Positions 20,241 through 31,248 of a stretch of 64,000 nucleotides of DNA are shown here, in pieces. This DNA is from Diphasiastrum complanatum (Eukaryota > Streptophyta > Lycopodiopsida > Lycopodiales > Lycopodiaceae), in assembly GCA_029204225.1 (NCBI GenBank), contig CM055099.1:43020597-43084596 (forward strand), in the 5' to 3' direction. The stretch's first letter is position 1; each line of letters begins with the position of its first letter. A model generated the notes under the pieces. That model did no database searches. It saw only the letters and a list, made by a program, of their open reading frames with translations, and had not been told where the DNA came from. The translations under genes were made by a program, and so were the position numbers.

Positions 20241-21080
20241 TCTTCAATTGAGCAAAGACATGTAGTTTGAGTACTGCAACTTCACAAAAGAGCCAACAAC
20301 ATACCAAGAAGCTATCCAAAGTCCAGAGGGAGAATTCTAGAAGCAGGCAATGTCAGAGGAGATCGAGTCGATGAGGTAAAACGAGACATGGACATTAGAG
20401 CCACTGCTAGAAAACAAAAAAAATAGTCGACTGCAAGTGGGTATATAAGAAAAAGCTAAAATCAGATGGCACAATTGGCCACTATAAGGCAAGGCTTGTC
20501 GCAAAGGGCTGCACGTAGAGATATGGTGTCAACTATTTCGACACATATTCGCCCATGGTAAAGATGACAAACATAAGCCTACTCCTTGCATACGCCACAC
20601 AATACAATTTAAAAATTCACTAGATTGACGTGAAAACAGTCTTTCTCCACAGAAATCTAGAGGAAGAAATCTTCATGAGGCAACCTGAAGGCTATGAAGA
20701 CCTCGACAACAAACAATATGTTTGTCGATTGCAGAGATGCATCTACGGTCTAAAACAGACATCACGGGCCTGGTACAAAAAGCTTGATGGTCTTCTGAAG
20801 TCTCTAGACTTCAACCCTACTCAACCAGACTGTGTCTACATCAAAAGTATAGGAAAGGATTTTGTGATACTGACCATTTTTGTGGATGATTCGCTAATGA
20901 TAGGAAATTTCTTGATGTTGATCAAAGACACAAAGAGTCAGATTTCTGAAAGCTATGAAATCACAGATCTTGGAGAAGCAACAAAATGCCTAGGGCTGGA
21001 AATCAGAAGAGATCGAACAAATGGCGAAATGCACTTGAGTCAGTCAAAATACGCCAAAAAAGTGCTGAAGTAGTACCACA
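20241..21080 (+). pseudogene. copia A: reverse transcriptase
   Basis: After a linker, motifs EAIQSPEGEF and EEIESMR lead to the copia RT. A one-base insertion in an A-run near 20425 shifts the frame. Later blocks read VDVKT-like VKTVFLHRNLEEEIFMRQPE, YGLKQTSRAWYKKLD and FVILTIFVDDSLMIG, with the FVDD catalytic motif kept, then ESYEITDLGEATKCLGLEI. The open segment 20630-21073 is 147 residues. TAG codons replace likely Gln at 20263, 20517 and 20622 and Trp at 20338. Confidence 0.85.
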
Positions 21081-21841
21081 TGATGGACTGCAAAGAAAAA
21101 GCCACACCAATGATAGCTAGAGCCGAGTTCACGAAATAGGATTGCCCAAAAACAGAAGAGGAAGACCAAAACTTAATCGGGAGTCTAATGTACTTGACAA
21201 TTTGTACCAGATCGAATCTGTCCTTCTCTGTTTACGCATTGATCCAATTCTGTTCCAATCCTGGTCTAGCACATTGGCAAATGACCACACGAATCCTACA
21301 GTATCTGAAGGGTACCCAGAATATTGGATTAACCTACAGAGCTAGAAACGAGAAGAAAGGATTCAAGCTGCATCACTATAGTGATGCGAACTGGGCGAGC
21401 TGCAAGGATGATAGCAAGTCCATTACTGGAGGATGTACAATAGCGTGCAGAGCTACAGTCAGCTGGATATGCAAAAAGAAACTCTGGTAACTCAATCTTC
21501 TTGCGAAGTTGAGTATATCGCAACCTCAAAAGTGGCGAAGAGGTAGTGTGGCTGCAGATGATGTTGGAGGCAATCGGGATACTACAAGAGGGGCCAAGCA
21601 CGATGATGATGGACTTCCAGAGTGCCATCTATCTGTCCCAAGATCTTGTCTTCCATTCAAAGATGAAACACATTCCTCTGAAGTACCATCACATTCGAGA
21701 TTTGATCTCGAAAGAAGAGCTCTAGGTCCAGTTCATAAAATCAGAAAGTATAATTGCAGATCTCCTCATGAAATCACTTAACAAGCCACTCTTTACCAAG
21801 CAAAGAGAGGCAATTGGATTAAATGAACAAAGTTGCAAGGT
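21081..21841 (+). pseudogene. copia A: end of RT and RNase H
   Basis: The block GSLMYLT-like text near 21178, LAHWQMTTRILQYLKGTQN, then HHYSDANWASCKDDSKSITG (first RNase H Asp) and SQSSCEVEY-like text shifted into another frame near 21490 identify the copia RNase H. The tail reads SLNKPLFTKQREAIGLNEQ, followed by the polypurine tract. There are at least two frameshifts and several stops. Confidence 0.8.
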
Positions 21842-22620
21842 TCAAGAGGGAGTGTCAGAAATGGTGAACTCCTGCAACTTTGTCGCAGCACGAACAAGAC
21901 ACGAAGGTTGAACGAGAACAATTCGCGATAGTCAACGTGTCTTTGACTCAAAGCACGAATGATTCGCGAATCGTAAACACACCTCCAAGACCGCAAAACG
22001 AAAAGAACGAAACAAACGAAGAGAAATTCTTCGCGCTGCCAGCTGGTAGCTCAACGAGCTTCATGCCCAGCCGAAACAAATAGTAAAGACGGAGACTAAC
22101 TAACTAGTTGATTAGCGTTAACTAGTCTTGTAATTCTACATTTTAGCTATCTTGTAAACTCCACATAGTGGAGGTATAAACGATCCTCTCTGGATCATAA
22201 CTAATTAAGAAGAAGAAGAGAAAAAGAAGAGAGACAGAATATACATAGATCTGTAAGAAACAGAGAGAGACGTAACGAATAGAGTAAGAATGCAAAAATT
22301 ACCATAGTTGTGAATGAAAGTCTACCAACAAGCAAAACACAGCGAAAGAGCAGAGAGTCATTCCGCCAACGAGCGAGACACTGACGGTCTCGCTCTAAAA
22401 CCAAAACTGACAATATAATCGCTCTATTTCGTGTATCACTTGGTCTTGTATTGTGTCTCTTGATTGCTAGAATAAAATATATGTTGTGATGCGTAGTCGA
22501 GTGTCTGGGATCCCGTAAGAGCTTCCGCACGAAAAGAAAAATTGAAGACAAAAAATTGTTCGCGAATCAGAAGAGAGGACAAACACGAAACACAAGAAGG
22601 ACAAAAAGGCTTCCGCAACA
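21842..22620 (+). repeat. copia A LTR (21853-22620) with preceding polypurine tract
   Basis: The polypurine tract TCAAGAGGGAG (21842-21852) is followed by TGTCAGAAATGG, the LTR start. The LTR ends CTTCCGCAACA at 22620, giving 768 bp. It carries TTCGCGAA palindromes (near 21964 and 22559) and a GGTATAAACG TATA-like site near 22171. A primer-site-like sequence follows directly. Confidence 0.8.
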
Positions 22621-22633
22621 TGATATCAGAGCC
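22621..22633 (+). promoter_or_regulatory. primer binding site after the copia A LTR
   Basis: TGATATCAGAGCC matches the initiator-Met site TGGTATCAGAGCC with one change and directly follows the LTR end. A primer site is expected after a 5' LTR, but this LTR is also preceded by coding DNA and a polypurine tract. See findings. Confidence 0.75.
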
Positions 22634-22840
22634 AACAGGTTATCACTACTGATATCCCAGCAATCCCCATGCAGTCCAACTATAAATAGGTCACATCTCT
22701 TCATGCAGTCCTCTTGCCTATATCTGTCACACGTACATGCATTACTCCATATGTCTCAATTAGAGTGTCCGGGTCCTCTCACGGTTATTAGTCACAAACT
22801 GGCCTTGACATGGAATTAAATCTCGGCGTAACCGATAATC

Positions 22841-23098
22841 TCAAACACTGGAGGGCCAGTCTACCATGTTAGGACTATTCCATGTCCTTAACTGAATATG
22901 GCCATAAAATTCTTCCTCCCTTAAATAATTTTTGTCCTCAAAATAGGAAAAAGAAGACATGAAATTATTCCTTAAGCTTTCAAGTCTTACCCAGGAATCC
23001 TTATTCTTAATTTGATCTTTCCATCTAAATAAGTACTCAGAGATGCAACAATTTCTCAATTGCTTGTCTCTACTCAAGAGTACTAACTCAAAACCCAA
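22841..23098 (-). pseudogene. gypsy chromodomain (C-terminus of integrase)
   Basis: The 85-residue ORF contains ISEYLFRWKDQIKNKDSWVR and LRNNFMSSFSYFEDK. This matches the chromodomain-like tail of plant chromovirus integrases, where (E/Q)YLVRWK is followed by a Trp and a FEDK-like end. A purine-rich run (GGGAGGAAGAATTTTA, about 22906-22921) follows on the minus strand and may be the polypurine tract, so the lower-coordinate DNA is probably a decayed 3' LTR. No other pol domain is left upstream. Confidence 0.7.
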
Positions 23099-24640
23099 AG
23101 ATACACTAAGCTATAAATCTTTCAAACGGTTTGATCTTCTCCAAACAAAATTTCATCACCTTCATGTAATCCTAATTACATGAACCACCGGTAAACTAAC
23201 TCTCTATTTTTGAGATCAAGTTCAAAAGCTAAAAAAAACTTATTTTTATGATAGTCTAAACTCTATCCACAATTTCTTTTAGAAAATAGTGCTTCTTGGT
23301 ACAAATATTCTTAGAATATCCAAATATTCTAAAATACAACAATTCAATCAACTAAAATCTCTAAGAGATCCATCAAGTCTCACACAATTATAACTCAATC
23401 CAACTGCAGTTACTCAAATGAGTTAACAGCCCCATTTCTAGCATCACATGCAAGAAATCAGCAATCCATCTGAATCTCAATAGATTTATTTGTCTTCTAT
23501 AAAAAGCACACATATAGACTACAACCTTTGGTGGAATACTATCCACTAAAGTAAGCAAAACCAATTACTTTAAAGATATGCTTGTGAGATCCATAGGACT
23601 CAATATAAAACTGGAGTAAAGAAATTTAGATTTTCAAAACACTGACCTAAACTCAACTCAATCAATAGATTATAAGTTATACACTCATAACTAAATATCT
23701 ATTTATGATTCATCAATCACAAATAGTTAGATTCTTAAAAAGAAATCACAATCTAGCCTCTCATTTTCTCTCTTTTAGCAAATCCTAGCACATAGAATGT
23801 TGATTTCTTCATCACAATAGATCTAAACACAATATGATGAACTTTTGCCAACACCTAAGTTTGAAACACACTCTTGAAAAATTCCAGCAACTTAAAATCA
23901 AGAGATCCTATCAAATTTAGGATTTTTCCAAAAATTTTAAATATTGAATCAAGCGAAATCTATATGCAAAAGCTAGAATCTTGATATAACATCTAGTAGT
24001 ATGTGACATCCACAATCATGAGCAATTTTTGTCTCCACATTCCAGTAACTGGTTTCAAAAATCGGCCTCTTCCAAGTGATTTGATGTAGAATGATGCTTG
24101 GATTGTCGAAAATAGATGAGAAGTACAATGCAAAAACTTCCTACTTCCAATGTGTGACTACGCCTATCAAAAATTGAACAAAGCAGTAGTGATGGAAATC
24201 ACGTTCAATCTTTAACAGCTAAATTTTGCTAGATACTAAGTGATTATGTAGCCAAACATAAAGTATTGAATTCTCAGAGAATTTCTATCAGTTACAAAAG
24301 CAATACAGATATGCATGCATTCACAAGATCAGATGCTAATAAGTGCAAGACAATAGTGGATAGAAACCGCGCACTCTAAAGCTATCTCTGGGCAACTGAG
24401 AATAAGTCTGAAATAAGCAACTCTGCTAATAAGCAGTAGCGCAATAGCAACTCTAAAATAAATCTCTAAAAGACTGATCTAGAATGCTCAAGAGAGTTCA
24501 AACTTGAAATCTTGATAGAGAGCTAACAACAATACTTTCTGATTGTGAACGATCTGCTTGATGAGAGCGCATGAAGCGTCATGTAACAACACTCAACTCC
24601 TTCATAATTCACAATAGCATTTTCAGATGATAATGAGATG
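23099..24640. other. AT-rich, no gene seen
   Basis: No family resemblance was found in any frame. The right part probably includes the downstream half of the copia D LTR, whose lower border could not be set. Confidence 0.4.
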
Positions 24641-25276
24641 TATGAACAACCTATTTATACTAAGTAATTAGGTCGTCAAATGCGATTGCCAGTTGGCTGG
24701 AGTTCGTTGGCATTCATCCAGTTCTTCTTAGAAGCTACTTGCTGATAAGCAATGACAATTGGCCATAAACAATATGTCTACATAAATGAACGTAAATTGT
24801 CATTCTACATAAATGAACGTAAACTGCCATAGGCGAAAAATGTGACACTACATTTTTACTAATGATTTCTAACAGATGCAAAATAAAAAAAAATGACACT
24901 GCATTTTTGCACGTAATTCCTGACAAGCAAAAAATGCAAAAAAGACGACACTGCATTTTTGCACGTAATTTCTGACAGGCGAAAAATGCAAAAAAGGTGA
25001 CACTGCATTTTTACATGCAATTCTTGACAGGCGAAAAATGCGAAAAAGCCGACACTGCATTTTTACTCGAGATTCTTGACAGGCGACACTGTCGGGTTTG
25101 TAGAGAGAGAAAATACGGCACTGTTGTCAAACTCCGTGTATTTCTATAGACTGTGTAAAAATACTTGTAATTCTACAGATTGTATAAAGACCCGAAAAAA
25201 TCTGCAGAATTGGATAAATAGTTGGATGAAGATTAGAAATCAAAAAGTCGATTAGTAGAAAGAGAATAATCCAACA
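24641..25276 (-). repeat. copia D 3' LTR (lower border uncertain)
   Basis: On the minus strand the polypurine tract AAGGGGGAG (25277-25285) precedes TGTTGGATTATTC, the LTR start at 25276. A TATA-like box TATAAATAGG lies near 24650-24660 on the minus strand. A five-unit 52-bp minisatellite (24843-25096) and a 27-bp twofold repeat (about 24777-24830, TCTACATAAATGAACGTAAA) lie in its U3 region. Confidence 0.7.
24843..25096 (-). repeat. 52-bp minisatellite, five units
   Basis: GACACTRCATTTTT starts at 24843, 24895, 24947, 24999 and 25051, giving an exact 52-bp spacing. Each unit ends with a GACAGGCGAAAAATGC-like phrase. The outer units are more diverged than the inner ones. The position upstream of a TATA box in an LTR resembles the enhancer repeats of retroelement U3 regions. 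Confidence 0.9.
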
Positions 25277-25381
25277 CTCCCCCTTAATCTGAATCCATGA
25301 ATGCCTTGACCTTTAAACTTAGTTATGCACAAAATCTTCTATGTGCATCCAAGCTTAATGCTTTGGTAAAAATATATGCTG

Positions 25382-25801
25382 TCATATCTTGCGTTCGACA
25401 GTATTGAGAACTTTGCTTCTGACATAGTGATACTTTAGTTCAATGTGCTTAGTCCTAGAATGAAATCTAGGGTTGGTTGACAAGACAATGGCACTTTGAT
25501 TATCACAAAATAATAATGTCGGAACAGATTGATTCAGACTGATATCTGAAAGTAAATTTCTCAACCAAACTGCTTCCTTTGTAGCTTGTGAAACTGTGAT
25601 ATACTCTAATTCAATGGAAGATAGAGCTATCAAAAATTGCTTGCAGTTGCTCCAAAAAATTGGGCCACTGTTGAGGAAAAATACAAATTCAAAAGTGGAT
25701 TTGCGAGTGTCTACATCTCCTGCCCAACTTGCATCTGTATAACCATTGAGTAAGTTGAGTTTGTCGTTGTTGACTGTTCCATAACAAATGCAAAAGTCCA
25801 T
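25382..25801 (-). pseudogene. copia D RNase H
   Basis: The 139 residues contain GYTDASWAGDVDTRKST (first catalytic Asp), WSNCKQFLIALSSIELEY, AVWLRNLLSDI, LLFCDNQSAIVLSTNP and FHSRTKHIELKYHYVR, all standard blocks of copia RNase H in the right order. The C-terminal tail continues in another frame (MTAYIFTKALS). The subtype (GDVDTRKST) differs from copias A, B and C and is related to the fragment inside the TOL intron. Confidence 0.88.
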
Positions 25802-26113
25802 AGTAGCTCAAAGATATCTCATAAATCTGATAAGAGCCTTCTGTGTTACACCAGGGTTGTTCATATACGGACTAAGAGAGTTGATTGCAAATGCTATGTC
25901 TAGCTTGGTACAGATCGTTGCGTACATAAGAGATCCTATAATAGAATGGTAAGGATACTCATGCATCTACTCCTTTTGAATTGTTTGAGGACTCTGGTCC
26001 TTTGAAAATTTGAGATCTAGTTCCATTGGTGAGAGAGCTAACTTGCAATTAATCATATTATATCTGACTAACATATTGTAGATATGTCTCTATTGAGTAA
26101 TGTAGATCAACTT

Positions 26114-26535
26114 TCAATTTCTGTCTCTGTGAATTTGAATACCAAGGCAAAAATGAGCTTCGTCCAGATCGGTCATATCGAATTCAGAAGATAGCATTGT
26201 CTTGTCTTCTTTTATCAGATCGGTACTGAAGCAATGTATTGTCCATGTAGAAAGTGATAATGATAAAAGATTGTTGTATTGTTTTGAAGTAAACATTTGA
26301 ATCTGAAGAGCTAGTTGTGTAGTTGTGATCAATAAGAAAAATATTGATCTTTAAGGTAGGCTACAGACTCATCGATATACTTGATAGGTGGTCTGCTAGC
26401 TCTTGATGATCTTCTGGGAATTAAAAGAAGTTGATCATTTTCATCATTATCGTAGGTGCCGAACTGCATCATCATCATCTTCTGATTCGCCATTGATTTG
26501 TTCTTTGTCAAAAGTGGATGAGCTTGGTCCTTCAA
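26114..26535 (-). pseudogene. copia D reverse transcriptase remnant, core deleted
   Basis: The upstream piece (26535-26329) has the pre-RT linker RRSSRASRPPIKYIDESVAY. The next (26332-26114) has KTMLSSEFDMTDLDEAHFCL and GIQIHRDRN, the very end of the RT domain. The whole catalytic middle with YVDD is missing between them. A deletion of about 600 bp is inferred from normal copia spacing. Confidence 0.75.
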
Positions 26536-26589
26536 GGGGAATAGTCGATTGAGAAATTAGAAAGTTTAATATGTCAGAAGAATCTGACA

Positions 26590-27409
26590 GGTCGGCTGGA
26601 TGGGCTGTGCCTTTTCCCTTGAGGTCTTGAAACTGTAGGAAAAATACTATAGAATTTTTCCTCAGAGAACATGATCAAAGTTTGAATAAATCAAACTAAT
26701 ATCAGTGTCTTCAATCGAGTCGGATTCTGGTCTATGTACTAATAGAGCAGTTTTTACCTTGATTGAATAAAGCATGCGGATTTAAGAGATATATTGTGTG
26801 AGTGTCATGAATAATTTTAGACAATTAGAATAATTGAGAAAAATCATCAGTTGAAAAACTTTGATTATTTGAATTTTTATAATTCTGATTTTGTATGTTC
26901 AGTATACATCTCTTGCTATCTTGTTTGGTCCTCTGTTGTTTTTACAATGAGTAGGGCACATGTATTTATATTGTTACAGAATAGGTCTTTTGGCCTTTTA
27001 CTTTTGTAACAGTAGATCTCACCGTTAAGATGGTTGATATTCAACAAACATTCTGTTTCTAGACTCAAAAAACATTTTGTTTCCAGACTTAAATGATTTT
27101 TGTTCGTGAATTATTTGCGACAGTTGACAGTTTCGCGACAGGCTACAGTTTTGCGAATGTTTCAAGTTTGAGATTGAACAAGAATAAAAATATTTCGCGA
27201 CAAGATATTGTTCGCAGATCTTTCGAGTCTCAACAAAATAGTGTTCACGAAACTTTCAAATTTTGAGATACTTTTGCATTTCGAGATACTTTCCAGTTTC
27301 GAGATACTTTTGAATTCATTTCAAGTTTCGAGTTCGTTTCTCAGTCTTTGTCCATTAAACTGTGCACTTTGTTAGTAGAACCGAGATTTGTCTATTGAGG
27401 TGTTCTACA
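26590..27409 (-). repeat. copia C 3' LTR (lower border approximate)
   Basis: The minus strand reads TTTGAGAGGGAGC (polypurine tract, 27422-27410) and then TGTAGAACACC, the LTR start at 27409. The LTR holds several TTCGCGAC/TTCGCAGA/TTTGCGAA near-palindromes (27114-27245) and a TATAAATAC-like box near 26965. Its far end should lie near 26600, but I see no clear CA border. Confidence 0.65.
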
Positions 27410-28260
27410 GCTCCCTCTCAAAGTGGACAGTTGAATTAACCCCAATCTTCTTCGCTGCTTTTTGAACAAAGATTTACTGAGTGGCTTTGTAAAGATATCA
27501 GCTATCATTTCCTCTATAGGTATGAAGACTATCTTCAGTATCTTCTTCTCAACTAAGTCCCAAACAACATGATACTTGATAGCTATATGTTTCGTTTTCG
27601 AATGAAACACAAGATCTTTCGTAAGATAGATTGTTGAAGTGTTATCCATTAACAAGACATAAGGTTCAGAAATAGTTTCATCAAATCCTTCCAACATTTG
27701 TTTGATTTATATCAACTTGTTTGCCATCTTAGCTGCTGCTACATATTCGGCCTCACATGAAGATTGAACTACTATTGTTTGCTTCTTGCTTATCCAAAGT
27801 ATGGCTGTGCCAAATGCTAGAGTACAACCTCCTAAAATACTTTTGCTATCATCTTTCATGGATGCCCAACTTGCATCACTGTAAGATTCGATCCGAAATC
27901 CAGCTTCCTTCGAATAACACAGTCCATAGTCTTTTGTTCCTTGGAGATATTGTACTACTCTTTTTGCTAACTTCCAATGCAACGATCATGGGTTTCGATT
28001 GAATTGGCTCAGCCTGTATACTGCAAATGCTATATTAGGTCTGGTTTTGTCTACAAGATACAACAATGATCCAATCAGCCTTCAATAGGGTGTATTGGCC
28101 ATTCGTTTTTCTTCGAGAGAGTCTTCAGACAATCTGCCTTGTTCAGTATTGTTCCAGGTATCATCGATCTGTGGTGATTTTCTTTGTCTATCAGATCTTC
28201 TCACAATCTGTACAAGTTTTGAATTCAATTTTGCATTTTCAGGTTTGACCTAATCTGCTT
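27392..28260 (-). pseudogene. copia C RNase H and C-terminus
   Basis: Going down the minus strand, RLIGSLLYLVDKTRPNIAFA and YRLSQFNRNP (about 28090-28000) lead into LHWKLAKRVVQYLQGTKDYG, YSDASWASMKDDSKSILGG and SQ-type VVQSSCEAEYVAAAKMANK (27982-27707). After a short frame break come LLMDNTSTIYLTKDLVFHSK and IADIFTKPLSKSLFKKQRR (27697-27392). The RNase H residues are mostly kept. Two in-frame stops (near 28080 and 28015) sit where Arg/Gly-type residues are expected. Confidence 0.85.
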
Positions 28261-28264
28261 GAAG

Positions 28265-28576
28265 TCAAACTGGTGATTCGAGTTTATCAGGTACTCGATC
28301 TTGAACTCCCTCTGAATTTGGTAATTCTTGTTCATCATCTGCTTGCTTTACTTCTGTCATTGGTAACTCATGATAAGTCTTGAGAATTTCATAGCCGACT
28401 AAGTCATTGTCTGCTATGTACTTTGACTCATCAAATTTGACATCTTGAACAACTTTTATTCTGCCAATTTCATATATGTAGACTCGATGATATGACAAAT
28501 GTAACTCGAATCCTACCAGAAAACCTTCTTTTGTCTTCTCATCGATTTTCTTTCTCAATTTGTCTGGTATGTGCAT
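28265..28576 (-). pseudogene. copia C integrase C-terminus and linker
   Basis: IPDKLRKKIDEKTKEGFLVG is the conserved end of copia integrase, followed by RVYIYEIGRIKVVQDVKFDE and an acidic linker. It is the same lineage as copia B, which has a near-identical IPDKLRKKLDEKAEQGFLV. After the linker the reading passes almost directly to the RNase H approach, so the reverse transcriptase core is deleted around 28130-28250. Confidence 0.8.
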
Positions 28577-29330
28577 ATAAACTACACATCCGAATGTCTG
28601 AACATGAGCAAGATTTGGCTTCGACCTCTACCATATTTTGTGAGGAATTTTATCCGGTATTTGAGACTTCAAAATTCGATTCTGAAGATAATTCGGTGTA
28701 GCAACTGCTTCCGCCCACAACTATTTTGGTGCTTTCGCATGAGCCATCATATACCTAGCAGCTTCCATTCGTGTACGATTTTTTCATTCAGCAATTCCAT
28801 TATGCTGAGATGTGTATGATGTAGTCTCCATATGCATAATACCTCAATCAGTACAGTAAGTTTTGAATTCGTTGGAAATGTACTCACCTCCACGATCTGT
28901 GCAAATTTGCTTCAACTTGTTGCTTGTCTGCTTCTCAGCCCAATTCGTATACTCAACGAATTTCTCAAAAGTCTCTGATTTTGTACAAATAAGGTATACT
29001 ACAGCAAACTTGCTGAAGTCATCAATAAACGTTATGAAGTATTTTGCATCACCTAAAGAATACTTCAAATGGTCCACAGATATTTGAATGCACAATTTCT
29101 AGTACCTTGGTTGCTTTATAAACATCTTTACTAAAAGGTGTTCTGGTCATTTCGCCTTTAAGACAAGATTCGCAGGTAGTTCGAATATCTCGACTCTTGA
29201 TTTCGACTCCTTCGATTCTCTGACTCTTGTTGGCTTGGTACAAGGCTTTCATGTTCATGTGACATAACCTCTTGTGCCACAGAATATCTATCAATTCTTG
29301 AGTTTGATTTGCTTGTTCGATTCTAGTTCA
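28577..29330 (-). pseudogene. copia C GAG-pre-integrase and integrase core
   Basis: ORF 29294-29049 reads LWHKRLCHMNMKALYQANK (HHCC zinc site start), CESCLKGEMTRTPF and VHSNICGP (first catalytic Asp replaced by Asn). ORF 29095-28844 reads YFITFIDDFSKFAVVY and ICTDRGGEYISNEF (second catalytic Asp kept). The catalytic-Glu region (ERKNRT-like) survives in broken frames between 28844 and 28620. Confidence 0.85.
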
Positions 29331-29425
29331 AATGTGCAAGTGATACAAACTACCTTCTATGTTATCTTTAGCAAGTAGGTTATCAGAATCTTCATCGAAC
29401 AATTTACAAGAGTCCCTTGTGAAGG

Positions 29426-30154
29426 TTACTGACATTCATGTGTCGTCTTTGCTGCGGATAGAAGATCTTTATCAAGAGTAGGAACATAGAGAATTTCCTC
29501 CAATTTCTTGTCACCCTGATTCGTGTTTAGCCACATTACACCAGTTCCATCAACTACATGTTTAGAACCATCTCTAAGTATAATGAATCTTGAATAATTC
29601 GTCTTCTTATACTCAGATAAAATTTGTTTTGAGAAAACAAAATGTGAGGTGGCTCCCGAATCAAGTATTACTTCTCGAATTTTTGAATTTGATGAGCAAC
29701 ATAGATCAGCACAAACATATGTGACTGAATTTTTTGTCATCATGTCTTTTGCTGCTCTGAAGCATTCTGCCTTGTCTTCGACAAAATTTAAATCTGAAGG
29801 TTTGCTTTGATTCTGTTCCTTGTTTCTGGGATTTTGATAACAGTCTACTGCTGCATGACCCCGTTTATGACAATGAATACAATCAATCTTTGGATTTAAC
29901 CAACACTTGTCTTCTGTATGACCTGATCTTTTGCATCTGTTGCAAATCTTCCTATTACCAGAATCTTTCTGTTGTTTTCCTGATTGTCGATCATTTGTCT
30001 TCGATTTGTCTGAACGACTCCCTCTTAGATTTAGGCTTTTTTGAAGATTTATTCTTCTGAGTAAATAGAGCATTTTTGGAGTCACCATTATTGTCATAGC
30101 GTTCGCGAGCTCTACTTCCTCTTTGACTCCATCTATTGCCTTTTGAAGTGTCAT
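29426..30154 (-). pseudogene. copia C gag zinc knuckles and protease
   Basis: The 242 residues start with a Lys/Ser/Gln-rich stretch. They continue with two knuckles (CNRCKRSGHTEDKC and CIHCHKRGHAAVDC, both C-x2-C-x4-H-x4-C) and an intact protease active site VILDSGATSHFV near residue 165, then FIILRDGSKHVVDGTG and LEEILYVPTLDKDLLS. This is the best-preserved gag/protease segment in the window. It is separated from the N-terminal gag ORF by a frameshift near 30160-30230. Confidence 0.88.
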
Positions 30155-30226
30155 AGTCGAATCTTTCGCCAGTAAAGTTTGAGTTGTGTGGAATGACCTG
30201 GGTAGGGCTCGAAGAAAATGGTTAAG

Positions 30227-30682
30227 CTATTTTTCCTTTGAGATTGTATTTTCCAAGCCGGAATTCTGCAAAAAAATAAACAAATCTTTTATCTTTCGTA
30301 CAAAATTGGTTAGATCTTTGTCATCCCATTGTAGGTAAGTTAATTGGTCTTCCAAGAACATGATTTGATTACAAGAGAAAGTCTCATTCTTGGTTTGTAA
30401 TTCTTCCCACAATTCTTTCGCGTTCAAAGTTGATGAAAGATCTAACATTATGTTGTCATTCACTGAAGACACAATAATTGCTATAGCTTTGTCATTTTTC
30501 AAATTCCATTCTTCAAGTTCTTTGTCAGGAGTAATTGCCTTCTCTTCTATTGGTTCTACCCATTGCCAAAGACCTTTGTCCTTCAGTAAGAGTGAAGTCT
30601 TTAACTTCCAGATTAAATAATTCAAACCGTCCATATCCAAGGTCATACTGATTTTAGACTGAATGTTGCTGATCGACGACAT
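30227..30682 (-). pseudogene. copia C gag N-terminal domain
   Basis: The 151 residues contain LDMDGLNYLIWKLKTSLLLK, AKELWEELQTKNET and LEDQLTYLQWDDKDLTNFVR, the helix pattern of copia UBN2-type gag. The ATG at 30682 is followed by MSSISNIQSK, a plausible native start. No 5' LTR or primer site is seen at higher coordinates (30690-31080), so the 5' end is lost. Confidence 0.82.
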
Positions 30683-30689
30683 CTTCTCA

Positions 30690-31248
30690 TTAGAGAAAAT
30701 ATGGGCTCAAGATGGGCCTTTAAGAAATTTCACTTTAGAGAGAGGTTACGTAGAGAGAGAATGCAAACCGGTAACTTCTGATCGTCGTTTTCTAAGTTTT
30801 TGGCCTTGCTTGACATTTAACTAGTATGGTAAACTTCAGACAATAGTTAGTTTACCATGAGATGTAATAACTTTTCTTCATGCTTGTTACAAAATTCGGG
30901 ACTAGAGCTTTAAGACTGAAATCTTGGTGTGCTCAATGCAAAAACTGAAGCGGGAGTGGCAAAAATTTTGAAATCATTGTATGCTTATACTGAAATATGA
31001 GACGGGACAATTTTTCAATGCGACATAAACATTACAAAAGTAAGGTATGCTAGATCTAATCATATTGATTTACTGTAGTTTGATGCATTTACATGATTGT
31101 AGCTTTTAACAATGGCAATGTTCCATTTGCATGTTGCTCTTCCAATGGAATGCACACCAATTATTAAGAAAAATGCGAAAGTTGTAGAGAATGGTGCTGC
31201 AATAGTTAGAGAATTGAGAATGAATAATCAAATGATATAGATTTGTAG
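30690..31248. other. AT-rich stretch; one short ORF of unknown kind
   Basis: No family is recognised. A 42-codon reading from the ATG at about 31112 (MAMFHLHVALPMECTP) ends just before a TTTGTAG that could be an acceptor for the next ORF. This is too weak to call a gene. Confidence 0.3.

Noticed and set aside
18460-21841. TAG-rich reading frames as a sign of stop-codon reassignment
   Set aside because: TAA and TGA also interrupt the frames, frameshifts are present, and the host TOL gene uses normal codons. Decay explains the pattern.
24843-25096. Regular direct repeats resembling a CRISPR array
   Set aside because: Units are contiguous 52-bp tandem copies without unique spacers, in a plant retrotransposon LTR.
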